Shown piece after piece: positions 34,579-44,022 of a stretch of DNA of 64,000 nucleotides. The stretch comes from Gelatiniphilus marinus (GTDB lineage Bacteria; Bacteroidota; Bacteroidia; Flavobacteriales; Flavobacteriaceae): the NCBI RefSeq assembly GCF_042678305.1, contig NZ_JBHUDT010000007.1. One strand, written 5' to 3'. The translations under genes were made by a program, and so were the position numbers. Under the pieces are notes generated by a model that saw only the letters and a program-made list of their open reading frames with translations, ran no database searches and was not told where the DNA came from. How positions within the stretch are numbered: position 1 is the first letter of the stretch; each line of letters begins with the position of its first letter.

Positions 34579-35403
34579 CTAAATCTTAAAAGTAATTACT
34601 GGCCGTTTCGCATGGTTTACCAAATCTTCGCTAATGCTGCCATTAAAAAAATGCGAAATTCCTTGTCTGCCATGGGTGCTCATCCCTATTAAATCGGCAT
34701 GTATGGATTTCGAAAAATTCATTACCCCTTTTTCAATATTTAAATCGTTGTAGATGTTTGTGGAGTAATTAGCATATTTAAAAGTTTTAACAAAGGCATC
34801 CATTCTTTTATTGGCCTTAGCCGATGTTAAAAATTTATTAGGCGTATTTACCATAAGCAAATGTATTTTAGCACCTAAAACTTCGGCAAAACCAATAGCT
34901 TTTTTAAAAGGCGTTTTGCATTCGTCTTTAAAATCAGATGCAAATACAAAATTCTTTACCCTAAATTTTTCATGTTCGTTTTTAATAACAAGCACTGGGG
35001 TTTCCGAGGTGCGCACCACTTTTTCGGTATTGCTGCCAATTAGCATTTCGCGTAAACCGCTTACACCATTAGAGCCCATTACAACCAAATCTATTTCATG
35101 CTTTTTGCAGCTCTGGAAAATACCCTTGAATATTTCGTGCAAATCTACATGTTCGTGTATAGTTAGGCCATTTAAATACGGTTTTGCCTTTAGGGCCTCA
35201 AATTGCTTGTGGGCCAATTTCATAAAATAAATAGCTTCGGGTAAATTGTTATAACTACTTAAAGGATCTACTTTGTGCATGGGTATTTCAACAATGTGGA
35301 GTAGGTAAATTTCGCCACCATGTTGCTTTGCTAATTGGGCGGCAACTTTAAGGGCGTTTTCTGCTTGTTTAGAAAAATCGGTAGGAACAAGTATTTTTTT
35401 CAT
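34579..35403 (-). CDS. tandem-domain universal stress protein
   Basis: The 274-residue cytoplasmic protein holds two UspA domains. The first starts MKKILVPTDFSKQAENALK and contains VVMGSNGVSGLREMLIGSNT. The second ends with IGMSTHGRQGISHFFNGSIS, and both of these carry G-x2-G-x8-9-G(S/T)-type ATP-binding loops. I use the ATG at 35403, since the frame's upstream ATG adds only eight unconserved residues. It is transcribed away from rimP. The trigger and partner are unknown. Confidence 0.85.
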   Translation of the reverse strand: MKKILVPTDFSKQAENALKVAAQLAKQHGGEIYLLHIVEIPMHKVDPLSSYNNLPEAIYFMKLAHKQFEALKAKPYLNGLTIHEHVDLHEIFKGIFQSCKKHEIDLVVMGSNGVSGLREMLIGSNTEKVVRTSETPVLVIKNEHEKFRVKNFVFASDFKDECKTPFKKAIGFAEVLGAKIHLLMVNTPNKFLTSAKANKRMDAFVKTFKYANYSTNIYNDLNIEKGVMNFSKSIHADLIGMSTHGRQGISHFFNGSISEDLVNHAKRPVITFKI

Positions 35404-35470
35404 GGTTCTTAATATTTGCAGATGCATATAAATTTATAAATTAATACTTTATAAATCAATTAAAATATTA

Positions 35471-35478
35471 TATATTTG
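35471..35478 (+). promoter_or_regulatory. Bacteroidetes-type -7 element upstream of rimP
   Basis: TATATTTG fits the Bacteroidetes primary sigma-factor consensus TAnnTTTG and lies about 64 bp before the rimP start. A clear -33 element was not identified. It would drive rimP-nusA-infB. Confidence 0.45.
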
Positions 35479-35506
35479 CAGCGTTGAAAGGCGAAATTAA
35501 GATAAT

Positions 35507-35533
35507 GAGGGGACGGATAGTCCCCTCTTTTTA
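35507..35533 (+). promoter_or_regulatory. leader hairpin with T run ahead of rimP
   Basis: GAGGGGAC (35507-35514) pairs perfectly with GTCCCCTC (35520-35527) around a 5-nt loop, followed by TTTTT. It ends only 9 bp before the rimP start codon. It looks like an attenuator or a structure controlling translation of the rimP-nusA-infB operon. As NusA acts on termination, feedback is possible but is inference. Confidence 0.5.
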
Positions 35534-35541
35534 TACTAAAA

Positions 35542-36003
35542 ATGTTTAAAAAAACGGTTACAGATTTACTGGAAAAAGCCTTGGGCGAACGGCCAGATTT
35601 ATTCCTAATTGATTGCTCTATAGATAGCAGCAACCACATCAAGATTGTAATAGACGGCGATAACGGGGTTTTGGTAGAAGACTGTATGTTTATAAGTAGA
35701 GCCATCGAGCATAATTTAGATAGAGAAGAAGAAGATTTCTCTTTAGAAGTCATGTCGGCAGGAGCCACGGCGCCCTTGGTGCATAACAGGCAATACAAAA
35801 AGAACTTAAAAAGAACGCTGGAAGTAAGAACGAATCAAGAAAAAATTGAAGGCATTCTTGCTGAAGCGACAGAAAGCACCATTACATTACACTGGAAAGT
35901 AAGAGAACCAAAACCAGTAGGAAAAGGCAAGGTAACGGTAAAGAAAGAAGCAAATATTGCTTACAAAGATATTGTAGAAGCAAAAGTGATGATTAAATTT
36001 TAA
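35542..36003 (+). CDS. rimP: ribosome maturation factor RimP
   Basis: RimP assists maturation of the 30S subunit. The 153-residue protein has the N-terminal alpha/beta domain (about 1-75) with NHIKIVIDGDNGVLVEDC and the conserved EVMSAGATAPL. A C-terminal SH3-like domain follows. It is followed by nusA after 9 bp and then infB, the standard bacterial order. Confidence 0.93.
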   Translation: MFKKTVTDLLEKALGERPDLFLIDCSIDSSNHIKIVIDGDNGVLVEDCMFISRAIEHNLDREEEDFSLEVMSAGATAPLVHNRQYKKNLKRTLEVRTNQEKIEGILAEATESTITLHWKVREPKPVGKGKVTVKKEANIAYKDIVEAKVMIKF

Positions 36004-36012
36004 TTCAGATTT

Positions 36013-37245
36013 ATGGAAAATGTAGCGTTAATTGAATCATTTTCAGAATTCAAAGACGATAAGTTAATTGACAGAGTAACGTTAATGGCTATTTTAGAAG
36101 ATGTTTTTAGAAGTGCTCTAAAAAAGAAATATGGCGATGACGATAATTTCGATATCATTGTAAATCCAGATAAAGGCGATTTAGAAATTTGGAGAAATAG
36201 AATAGTGGTTGCAGATGGCGAAGTTGAAGAACCAAACCAAGAAATATCCTTAACCGAAGCCCGTAAAATAGAACCAGATTTTGAAGTTGGAGAAGATGTA
36301 TCTGAAGAAGTAAAACTTATAGACCTAGGAAGACGCGCCATTTTAGCATTGCGCCAAAACCTAATTTCTAAAATCCATGAGCACGATAACACCATTATCT
36401 ACAAACAATTTAAAGATTTAATAGGCGAAATTTACACGGCCGAGGTACACCACATTCGCCACAGAGCCGTTATTTTGTTAGACGATGAAGGCAACGAAAT
36501 AGTACTGCCAAAAGACAAGCAAATACCCTCTGATTTCTTTAGAAAAGGAGATAACGTTCGCGGTGTAATCGACAGCGTAGAGCTTAAAGGCGCCAAACCA
36601 ACCATTATCATGTCCAGAAGCTCGCCAAAGTTTTTAGAGAAACTGTTCGAACAAGAAATCCCAGAAGTTTTCGATGGTCTAATTACCATTAAAAACGTAG
36701 TTAGAATCCCAGGCGAAAAAGCAAAGGTAGCCGTAGATTCTTATGATGACAGAATAGATCCCGTTGGCGCTTGCGTAGGCATGAAAGGCTCAAGAATACA
36801 CGGGATAGTGCGCGAATTGGGCAACGAAAACATCGACGTAATAAACTATACAAACAACCTACAGCTCTACATAACCAGAGCGTTAAGTCCGGCAAGAGTA
36901 ACCTCAATTAAATTAAACGAAGACACAAAACGTGCCGAGGTTATTTTAAAACCAGAAGAAGTAAGCAAAGCCATAGGACGCGGCGGGCACAACATACGTC
37001 TAGCAGGCCAACTAACCGGTTACGAAATCGATGTGTTTAGAGAAGGCGCCGAAGAAGATGTAGAATTAAGAGAATTCTCTGATGAGATAGAAAGCTGGAT
37101 TATAGACGAATTTAGCAAAGCAGGACTAGATACCGCCAAAAGCATTTTAGAGCAAGACGTGTTAGATTTAGTTAAAAGAACAGATTTAGAAGAAGAAACA
37201 ATCAACGATGTTCTAAGGATTTTAAGAGAAGAATTCGAAGAATAA
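36013..37245 (+). CDS. nusA: transcription termination/antitermination factor NusA
   Basis: NusA binds RNA polymerase and nascent RNA to modulate pausing and termination. The 410-residue protein has the N-terminal RNAP-binding domain (about 1-130), an S1 domain (about 131-200; GDNVRGVIDSVELKG), and two KH domains (DPVGACVGMKGSRIHGIVREL near 250 and AIGRGGHNIRLAGQLTGYEID near 320). It ends in an acidic tail and lacks the C-terminal AR repeats of E. coli NusA. Confidence 0.95.
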   Translation: MENVALIESFSEFKDDKLIDRVTLMAILEDVFRSALKKKYGDDDNFDIIVNPDKGDLEIWRNRIVVADGEVEEPNQEISLTEARKIEPDFEVGEDVSEEVKLIDLGRRAILALRQNLISKIHEHDNTIIYKQFKDLIGEIYTAEVHHIRHRAVILLDDEGNEIVLPKDKQIPSDFFRKGDNVRGVIDSVELKGAKPTIIMSRSSPKFLEKLFEQEIPEVFDGLITIKNVVRIPGEKAKVAVDSYDDRIDPVGACVGMKGSRIHGIVRELGNENIDVINYTNNLQLYITRALSPARVTSIKLNEDTKRAEVILKPEEVSKAIGRGGHNIRLAGQLTGYEIDVFREGAEEDVELREFSDEIESWIIDEFSKAGLDTAKSILEQDVLDLVKRTDLEEETINDVLRILREEFEE

Positions 37246-37306
37246 ATGCCAATTTAATTTTATGATTGAATAGGTATAAATATATTTGAGTATTTTAAAG
37301 GCAATT

Positions 37307-40045
37307 ATGGCTGAAACAATTAGATTAAATAAAGTATTACGCGAGCTTAACATCTCTTTAGATCGTGCGGTTGAATTTTTAGATTCCAAAGGCATCGAAA
37401 TAGAGAAACGCCCCACCACAAAAATTTCTGAAGAAACCTACAAGATCCTTTCAGACGAATTTGAAACAGACGCTAGTAAAAAAGTAGCCTCTCAAGAAGT
37501 TAGCGAAGCAAAACAAAAAGAAAAAGATTTGTTGCGCGAACAGCGCGAGCGTGAACTTGAAGAAAAACAAAAGGTAGCAGCCCAAAAAGAAGTAGTTGTT
37601 AAGGCATCTAAAACACTTACAGGCCCAAAAACAGTTGGTAAAATAGATTTAGAGCCCAAAAAGAAAGAAGCAGCACTTCCTGAAAAAGAAGAGTCGGTAA
37701 AAGAGACTCCCAAAGAAAAAGCCCAAGCCAGTACCCAAACCAAGAAAACGGCTCCAAAACAAGCAGAAACACCAGTTGTCCAAACCTCAAAAAAACAGGA
37801 CAAACCAGAAAAACCAAAAAAAGAAATTGTTTCCAGCAATGAGCAAGTTATAACAGAAGAAAAAGTAGAAACCCAATACAAAAAACTCTCAGGTCCAAAA
37901 ATAGCCGGAGATAAAATAGATTTATCCCAGTTTAACAAACCAAAGAAAAAGAAAGAAGAAAAGAAACCCGACGCCAAAAAAAGCGATCCAACGGCAAACA
38001 AAAGAAAACGCCGCCGCATTAGTAAAGCCGGTGCGCCAGGATCTGGAAACGAAAGCACGACAAGAGCAGGAAACGATAGGTTTAAAGGAAAACCAGGTGC
38101 TGCTGGAAAAGGCAGACGTAACATAGTTAAAGAAGAGCCAAGCGAAGAAGATGTAAAAAAACAAGTGCGAGAAACACTCGAAAAACTTCAAGGCAAATCC
38201 AACAAAGGTAAAGGGGCAAAATACAGAAGAGACAAAAGAGACCAGCACAGAGAACAATCTGAGATTGACGAGCAGATAGAAGCAGCAGAAAGCAAAATAC
38301 TTAAAGTTACCGAGTTTGTAACAGCAAACGAGGTGGCAACCATGATGGACGTAGGCGTAACTCAAATTATATCAGCCTGTATGTCCTTAGGCATGATGGT
38401 TACCATGAATCAAAGGTTAGATGCCGAAACCCTATCAATCGTTGCCGAAGAATTTGGGTATAAAGTAGAATTTGTAACCGCAGATATCGAGGAATCTATT
38501 GAAGAGGTTGAAGACAAACCCGAAGATTTACAACCGCGTGCACCAATTGTAACGGTTATGGGACATGTCGATCACGGTAAAACATCTTTACTGGACTACA
38601 TTCGTCAAGAAAACGTAATCGCAGGAGAGTCCGGTGGTATCACCCAACATATCGGGGCTTATGGCGTACAACTTGAAAACGGACAGAAAATCGCCTTTTT
38701 AGATACACCGGGTCACGAAGCCTTTACGGCCATGCGTGCTCGTGGTGCCCAAGTTACAGACATTGCCATTATTGTTGCCGCTGCCGATGATGAAATTATG
38801 CCGCAAACCAAAGAAGCCATTTCGCATGCGCAAGCAGCAGGAGTGCCAATTGTTTTTGCTATAAATAAAATTGATTTGCCAGCTGCCAATCCAGAAAAAA
38901 TCAAAGAAGGTCTTGCCAATATGAATTTATTGGTTGAAGATTGGGGAGGCAAAGTACAGTCTCACGATATTTCAGCAAAAAAAGGTACGGGCGTAAAGGA
39001 ACTATTGGAAAAAGTATTGCTTGAAGCCGAATTATTAGAGCTCAAGGCAAACCCCAAAAAACCGGCACAAGGCACCGTAGTAGAAGCCTTTTTAGATAAA
39101 GGCCGGGGCTATGTATCTACCATTTTGGTACAAGCTGGAACTCTAAAAATTGGAGATTACGTACTAGCGGGGCAACATAGCGGTAAGGTTAAAGCGATGC
39201 AAGACGAACGCGGAAACGATGTCGCCCAAGCAGGCCCATCAACACCGGTATCTATTTTAGGATTAGATGGTGCGCCGCAAGCAGGAGATAAATTTAATGT
39301 GTTTGAAGACGAACGTGAAGCCAAACAAATAGCATCCAAACGCGCTCAGTTACAACGCGAGCAATCTGTTAGAACCCAACGCCACATTACATTGGATGAA
39401 ATAGGTCGCCGTATAGCACTTGGCGATTTCCAAGAATTGAACATCATTCTTAAAGGTGATGTAGATGGATCAGTGGAAGCTCTCACAGATTCATTCCAAA
39501 AACTATCAACCGAAGAGATACATGTAAACATTATCCATAAAGGTGTTGGTGCCATAACCGAAAGCGATGTGCTCTTGGCAACCGCCTCCGATGCCATTAT
39601 CATCGGTTTTAATGTGCGCCCAGTTGGAAATGCAAGAATGATTGCCGATAAAGAAGAAATAGATATAAGAACATACTCTATTATTTACGATGCCATAAAC
39701 GATCTTAAAGATGCCATGGAAGGCATGTTGTCTCCAGAGCTAAAAGAAGAGATTACAGGTACAGCAGAAATTAGAGAAATATTTAAAGTATCTAAAATAG
39801 GAACCATTGCAGGATGTATGGTTACCAACGGTAAAATACTTAGAAGCTCCAGCATTCGATTAATACGCGATGGTGTTGTTGTATATACAGGCGAATTGGC
39901 TTCCTTAAAACGATTTAAAGACGACGCAAAAGAAGTGTCGAAAGGCTACGATTGTGGTATGCAAATTAAAAATTACAACGATATTAAAGAAGGAGACGTT
40001 ATTGAAGCCTTCCACGAAGTTGAGGTTAAAAAGAAACTAAAGTAA
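37307..40045 (+). CDS. infB: translation initiation factor IF-2
   Basis: IF-2 is the GTPase that places initiator tRNA on the ribosome. From the ATG at 37307 the protein has 912 residues; an in-frame TTG at 37286 is unlikely to be the start. An N-terminal MAETIRLNKVLRELNISL domain is followed by a long Lys/Glu-rich linker to about residue 320. The G domain carries VMGHVDHGKTSLLD, DTPGHEAF and NKID. Domains II, III and IV follow. It forms the third gene of the rimP operon. Confidence 0.96.
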   Translation: MAETIRLNKVLRELNISLDRAVEFLDSKGIEIEKRPTTKISEETYKILSDEFETDASKKVASQEVSEAKQKEKDLLREQRERELEEKQKVAAQKEVVVKASKTLTGPKTVGKIDLEPKKKEAALPEKEESVKETPKEKAQASTQTKKTAPKQAETPVVQTSKKQDKPEKPKKEIVSSNEQVITEEKVETQYKKLSGPKIAGDKIDLSQFNKPKKKKEEKKPDAKKSDPTANKRKRRRISKAGAPGSGNESTTRAGNDRFKGKPGAAGKGRRNIVKEEPSEEDVKKQVRETLEKLQGKSNKGKGAKYRRDKRDQHREQSEIDEQIEAAESKILKVTEFVTANEVATMMDVGVTQIISACMSLGMMVTMNQRLDAETLSIVAEEFGYKVEFVTADIEESIEEVEDKPEDLQPRAPIVTVMGHVDHGKTSLLDYIRQENVIAGESGGITQHIGAYGVQLENGQKIAFLDTPGHEAFTAMRARGAQVTDIAIIVAAADDEIMPQTKEAISHAQAAGVPIVFAINKIDLPAANPEKIKEGLANMNLLVEDWGGKVQSHDISAKKGTGVKELLEKVLLEAELLELKANPKKPAQGTVVEAFLDKGRGYVSTILVQAGTLKIGDYVLAGQHSGKVKAMQDERGNDVAQAGPSTPVSILGLDGAPQAGDKFNVFEDEREAKQIASKRAQLQREQSVRTQRHITLDEIGRRIALGDFQELNIILKGDVDGSVEALTDSFQKLSTEEIHVNIIHKGVGAITESDVLLATASDAIIIGFNVRPVGNARMIADKEEIDIRTYSIIYDAINDLKDAMEGMLSPELKEEITGTAEIREIFKVSKIGTIAGCMVTNGKILRSSSIRLIRDGVVVYTGELASLKRFKDDAKEVSKGYDCGMQIKNYNDIKEGDVIEAFHEVEVKKKLK

Positions 40046-40093
40046 ATTGCATTAGGTTTAAGGCAAACAAACCTAGTACAAAATTTTATTAAA

Positions 40094-40122
40094 AAGCACT
40101 TATTAAAATTAAGTGCTTTTTT
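40094..40122 (+). terminator. terminator of the rimP-nusA-infB operon
   Basis: AAGCACTTA (40094-40102) pairs with TAAGTGCTT (40110-40118) and a T run follows, about 50 bp after the infB stop. Confidence 0.8.
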
Positions 40123-40202
40123 GTTTGATAGAGTTGTTAAACCACATCCATGTTGATTGCAAGCAATTTATCGCGTTTTTATTACTAGCTGTTTTGGTTT
40201 TT

Positions 40203-40754
40203 TTATGTTGTTTTGCTTGTGTTTTCGGTATTAAGTTTATTAAACACATCCCAAACCACAACGCCGCAACTTACCGATATGTTTAAAGAGTGTTTGGTGC
40301 CGTATTGCGGTATTTCAATAACCACATCGCTTGCATTAACCACATCTTGAGCGACGCCTTTTACCTCGTTGCCAAAAACCAGTGCGTATTTGGTGTTGGG
40401 TTTAGCCTTGAAATCGTTTAGCATAGTAGCGTTTTCAGTTTGTTCAATCGAGCATATTTTTACGTTTTCGGCTTTTAGCTTTTCAACCACATCCAAAGTG
40501 TTTTCTGCATAAGTCCAATCTACCGTATCGGTACTTCCCAAAGCGGTTTTATTGATGTCTTTGTGCGGTGGTTTTGCCGTTATGCCACACAAATAAATTT
40601 TTTCAATTAAAAAGGCATCACTGGTTCTAAATACCGACCCGATATTGTTTAGGCTTCTAATGTTATCCAGTATAACGATTAAAGGTGTTTTCTTTGATGT
40701 TTTAAAGGCATCAACACTCAATCGGTCTAATTCGCTGTTTTTTAGTTTACGCAT
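40203..40754 (-). CDS. TrmH/SpoU family RNA 2'-O-methyltransferase
   Basis: The 183-residue protein is a SPOUT-fold methyltransferase acting on tRNA or rRNA ribose. The family motifs are present: LDNIRSLNNIGSVFRTSDAF (motif 1), YALVFGNEVKGV (motif 2) and IEIPQYGTKHSLNISVSCGV (motif 3). The short length, without an N-terminal substrate domain, is like TrmL/TrmH-type members. The target nucleotide cannot be assigned. Confidence 0.88.
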   Translation of the reverse strand: MRKLKNSELDRLSVDAFKTSKKTPLIVILDNIRSLNNIGSVFRTSDAFLIEKIYLCGITAKPPHKDINKTALGSTDTVDWTYAENTLDVVEKLKAENVKICSIEQTENATMLNDFKAKPNTKYALVFGNEVKGVAQDVVNASDVVIEIPQYGTKHSLNISVSCGVVVWDVFNKLNTENTSKTT

Positions 40755-40774
40755 TGGAATTGTCTTTTTTTTTC

Positions 40775-40794
40775 ATTTCCGCCAAGGCGGAAAT
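40775..40794. repeat. REP-like inverted repeat upstream of mutS
   Basis: ATTTCCGCC (40775-40783) and GGCGGAAAT (40786-40794) form a perfect 9-bp inverted repeat with a 2-nt centre. TGTCATTTCGAGGACGAAGG follows, a wording typical of dispersed intergenic repeats in flavobacteria. The remaining DNA to 41042 holds no gene. Confidence 0.5.
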
Positions 40795-41042
40795 CTAATT
40801 GGTTTGTGTCATTTCGAGGACGAAGGACGTGGCATTCTGTTTAATAGCTGCTTAGGTTGCGCTCAACATCACAAAGCAATATTGTTAAAATCTCAATCTG
40901 ATTGTAGATAACTTCTAGAAAATCAACTCCAAAAAACATTAAATTAATAGTACATTGCATGCTACAATTTTTGGTAAAAATAAGATTTATAATTTACTTA
41001 TATTTAAAAGATTTCCGTCTTCACGAAAATAAAAAAGGTTGA

Positions 41043-43652
41043 ATGAAAAAAGCAAAAAAAGAAACCCCGTTGATGAAGCAGTACAACGCCATTAAAGCAA
41101 AGTACCCTGATGCTTTGTTGTTGTTTCGCGTGGGCGATTTTTACGAAACCTTTGGTAGCGATGCTATAAAAACAGCAGGTATTTTGGGTATTGTTTTAAC
41201 CAAGCGCGGTGCCGGAAGCGAGAGCGAAACCGCGTTGGCAGGGTTTCCGCACCATTCGTTAAATACGTATTTGCCAAAGTTGGTTAAAGCTGGCGAACGT
41301 GTTGCTATTTGCGACCAATTAGAAGACCCTAAACAAACCAAAACCATTGTAAAGCGTGGCGTTACGGAGTTGGTTACTCCAGGGGTGGCTTTAAATGATG
41401 AGGTTTTAACCTCTAAATCCAACAACTTTTTGTGTTCGGTTTATTTTGATAAAAAATATATTGGTATTTCGTTTTTAGATATTTCAACGGGCGAGTTTTT
41501 AACCTCGCAAGGTAATGCTGAATATATCGATAAATTGTTGCAAAATTTTAGTCCGAGTGAAGTCTTGATCTCTAAACATAAACGAACACTTTTTAACAAT
41601 ACCTTTGGCGACGATTTTCATACCTTTTATTTAGAAGATTGGGTCTATCAAACCGATTATGCTTACGAAACATTAATTAAACATTTCAAAACTAAAACAC
41701 TTAAAGGCTTTGGTATTGAAGATTTGTACGAAGGCATTATTGCATCGGGTTCCATTTTGCATTATTTAGCTGAAACACAGCATGATAAATTGCAGCATAT
41801 TACTTCGATTTCTAGAATTGCCGAAGATGATTATGTATGGATGGATAAATTCACCATCAGGAATTTAGAACTTTACAATTCTACAAATAACAATGCGGTA
41901 ACGCTTTTAAATGTAATTGACAAAACCATTTCGCCCATGGGCGGCAGGTTGTTAAAACGTTGGTTAGCATTGCCTTTAAAACATGTCGAAAAAATAAAAC
42001 AACGCCATGAAGTGGTTGATTTTTTGACAAAGCATAAAACAACGCTTCAAAAAATTCAAAATCATATTAAGCATATTGGCGATTTAGAGCGCTTAATTTC
42101 TAAAGTTGCCACCGGAAAGGTAAACCCGCGCGAGGTAATTCAGCTTAAAAATTCATTGGAAGCAATTGTGCCCATTAAGTCTTTGGCTTCAAATTGCAAT
42201 AACGAATCGCTTAAAATTATTGGCGATAAACTGCAGAATTGCGATGTGCTTCGTAATAAAATTAAAGACACTATAAACGAAGATGCCCCGGTAAATGTGC
42301 TGAAAGGAAACAGTATTGCCGCTGGGTTTTCTTCAGAATTGGACAACCTCAGAAATCTATCAAAATCTGGAAAAGATTATTTGGATAATATGCTGAAGCG
42401 TGAAAGCGAACGCACAGGCATCACATCGCTTAAAATCGCGTCGAATAACGTGTTTGGGTATTATATTGAAGTTCGCAATACACACAAAGATAAAGTACCC
42501 GAAGATTGGGTAAGAAAGCAAACTTTAGTTAGTGCCGAACGCTATATTACCGAAGAATTAAAGGAATACGAAGCGAAAATTTTAGGCGCAGAAGAGCGCA
42601 TTTTAGCTATTGAGCAGCAGTTGTTTTCTGAGTTGATTCTTTGGTTAAATCAGTATATAAAACCCGTGCAACAAAACGCGTATTTAATTGGCAAATTAGA
42701 TTGTTTATGTGGGTTTGCACAACTTGCCAAAGATAATAACTATGTTTATCCCACAATTGATGATTCATTAGATTTAGATATAAAAGATGGCAGGCATCCT
42801 GTAATCGAAAAGCAATTGCCCATAGGTGAAAACTATATTGCTAACAATGTGTTTTTAGATACAGAAACACAGCAAATTATTATGATTACGGGGCCAAATA
42901 TGTCTGGTAAATCGGCAATTTTACGTCAAACCGCACTCATTGTTTTGTTGGCTCAAATAGGCAGTTTTGTACCAGCAAAAACGGCTAAAATTGGTTTAGT
43001 GGACAAGATTTTTACACGAGTTGGCGCTAGCGATAATATCTCGATGGGCGAATCTACCTTTATGGTAGAAATGAATGAAACGGCTTCTATTTTAAATAAT
43101 ATTTCAAATAGAAGTTTAGTGCTTTTAGATGAGATAGGAAGAGGTACAAGCACGTACGATGGTATTTCGATTGCTTGGGCCATTAGCGAGTATTTGCACG
43201 AACATCCTGCAAAGCCAAAGACGCTATTTGCAACGCATTACCACGAGTTGAATGAAATGAGCGAAACGTTTAAGCGCATAAAAAACTTTAATGTTTCGGT
43301 AAAAGAATTAAAAGATAATGTACTTTTTTTAAGAAAATTGGTTGAAGGTGGAAGTGCACATAGTTTTGGTATTCACGTAGCTAAAATGGCGGGTATGCCA
43401 CAGCAAGTTTTGCATCGAGCGAACAAAATGCTAAAGAAATTAGAGCAATCACACTCTAGTGAAGAACTAACTGATAAAGTAAAATCTATAAAAGACGAGA
43501 TGCAGTTAAGCTTTTTTAATCTAGACGACCCGTTGCTTGAAAACATAAAAGACGAGATTTTACACATTGATATTAATACCCTTACACCTGTTGAAGCTCT
43601 TATGAAATTAAATGAAATTAAACGAATGTTGGTTAAGAAAAAACGTGCGTAA
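41043..43652 (+). CDS. mutS: DNA mismatch repair protein MutS
   Basis: MutS recognises mismatches and recruits MutL. The 869-residue protein has the mismatch-binding N-terminal motif LLFRVGDFYETFGSDA (Phe-x-Glu wedge), connector and lever domains, clamp, and ATPase. The ATPase shows GPNMSGKSAILRQ (Walker A), LVLLDEIGRGTSTYDGISIAW (Walker B and signature) and FATHYHELNEM. Length and motif order are standard for MutS1. Confidence 0.96.
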   Translation: MKKAKKETPLMKQYNAIKAKYPDALLLFRVGDFYETFGSDAIKTAGILGIVLTKRGAGSESETALAGFPHHSLNTYLPKLVKAGERVAICDQLEDPKQTKTIVKRGVTELVTPGVALNDEVLTSKSNNFLCSVYFDKKYIGISFLDISTGEFLTSQGNAEYIDKLLQNFSPSEVLISKHKRTLFNNTFGDDFHTFYLEDWVYQTDYAYETLIKHFKTKTLKGFGIEDLYEGIIASGSILHYLAETQHDKLQHITSISRIAEDDYVWMDKFTIRNLELYNSTNNNAVTLLNVIDKTISPMGGRLLKRWLALPLKHVEKIKQRHEVVDFLTKHKTTLQKIQNHIKHIGDLERLISKVATGKVNPREVIQLKNSLEAIVPIKSLASNCNNESLKIIGDKLQNCDVLRNKIKDTINEDAPVNVLKGNSIAAGFSSELDNLRNLSKSGKDYLDNMLKRESERTGITSLKIASNNVFGYYIEVRNTHKDKVPEDWVRKQTLVSAERYITEELKEYEAKILGAEERILAIEQQLFSELILWLNQYIKPVQQNAYLIGKLDCLCGFAQLAKDNNYVYPTIDDSLDLDIKDGRHPVIEKQLPIGENYIANNVFLDTETQQIIMITGPNMSGKSAILRQTALIVLLAQIGSFVPAKTAKIGLVDKIFTRVGASDNISMGESTFMVEMNETASILNNISNRSLVLLDEIGRGTSTYDGISIAWAISEYLHEHPAKPKTLFATHYHELNEMSETFKRIKNFNVSVKELKDNVLFLRKLVEGGSAHSFGIHVAKMAGMPQQVLHRANKMLKKLEQSHSSEELTDKVKSIKDEMQLSFFNLDDPLLENIKDEILHIDINTLTPVEALMKLNEIKRMLVKKKRA

Positions 43653-43749
43653 AAATAATTTTATAATTTCTCTAAAAAGGCTTTGGAATTCCTAGAAATA
43701 TTTTAAATTTGCAACCGCAATAGTAATATTGTAGGTTCATATAATTACT

Positions 43750-43821
43750 GCGAAAGTAGCTCAGGGGTAGAGCATCACCTTGCCAAGGTGGGGGTCGCGG
43801 GTTCAAATCCCGTCTTTCGCT
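43750..43821 (+). tRNA. tRNA-Gly (anticodon GCC)
   Basis: The acceptor stem GCGAAAG pairs with CTTTCGC. The anticodon arm ACCTTGCCAAGGT presents GCC, and the T arm is GCGGG-TTCAAAT-CCCGT. The length is 72 nt. Confidence 0.95.
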
Positions 43822-43848
43822 CTGAAAACTTTATTTAAAATACCAATG

Positions 43849-43870
43849 TCGACGTGCTGAGCACAGTCGA
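43849..43870. repeat. REP-like hairpin between two tRNA genes
   Basis: TCGAC and GTGC on the left pair with GCAC and GTCGA on the right around TGA. The string resembles the CTTCGACTGCGCTCAG repeats found between genes in flavobacteria. A related piece lies near 57699-57713. Confidence 0.45.
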
Positions 43871-43875
43871 AGCAT

Positions 43876-43959
43876 GCTGAAGTGGTGGAATTGGTAGACA
43901 CGTTGGACTTAAAATCCAATGTCCATTAGGACGTACGGGTTCAAGTCCCGTCTTCAGTA
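43876..43959 (+). tRNA. tRNA-Leu (anticodon TAA), island integration site
   Basis: The acceptor stem GCTGAAG pairs with CTTCAGT (with a terminal G-T pair). The anticodon arm is TTGGA-CTTAAAA-TCCAA (TAA), with a long variable arm and T arm ACGGG-TTCAAGT-CCCGT. The length is 84 nt. From the 5' side of the anticodon stem onwards its sequence is repeated exactly at 60748, so the 3' half was supplied by the integrated element. Confidence 0.96.
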
Positions 43960-44011
43960 CAAAGCCTTTACAAGATTTCTTGTAAAGGCTTTTTTTATTT
44001 AGGTACAACAT
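43903..44011 (+). repeat. attL: direct repeat of tRNA-Leu 3' half and terminator
   Basis: This copy belongs to the intact tRNA. The repeat begins exactly at the 5' strand of the anticodon stem, a usual crossover position for tyrosine recombinases. It differs from the right copy only at 43961 and at two positions inside and after the terminator. Confidence 0.9.
43962..43998 (+). terminator. terminator of tRNA-Leu
   Basis: AAGCCTTTACAAGA (43962-43975) pairs with TCTTGTAAAGGCTT (43978-43991), followed by T residues. A near-identical copy lies at 60807-60843 after the partial tRNA. Confidence 0.85.
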
Positions 44012-44022
44012 AGGTACAACAT
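44001..44022 (+). repeat. tandem AGGTACAACAT pair, candidate integrase arm sites (left)
   Basis: AGGTACAACAT occurs twice in tandem (44001-44011 and 44012-44022). A second tandem pair lies at 60627-60648 and a single copy at 60846-60856, all in the same orientation. Arm-type binding sites of tyrosine integrases have this kind of short repeated layout close to att cores. Confidence 0.5.

Noticed and set aside
35460..35798. 112-codon minus-strand frame across the rimP promoter
   Set aside because: It runs antisense through rimP and its leader hairpin and has no family pattern.
37492..38124. Long minus-strand open frame (210 codons) opposite infB
   Set aside because: It mirrors the Lys/Glu-rich linker of IF-2, whose codon bias leaves the opposite strand open, giving a Ser/Phe-rich product with no family pattern.
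44001..44022. Tandem AGGTACAACAT considered as a CRISPR or satellite array
   Set aside because: There are only two adjacent units with no spacers; the second pair near the integrase makes arm sites the better reading.
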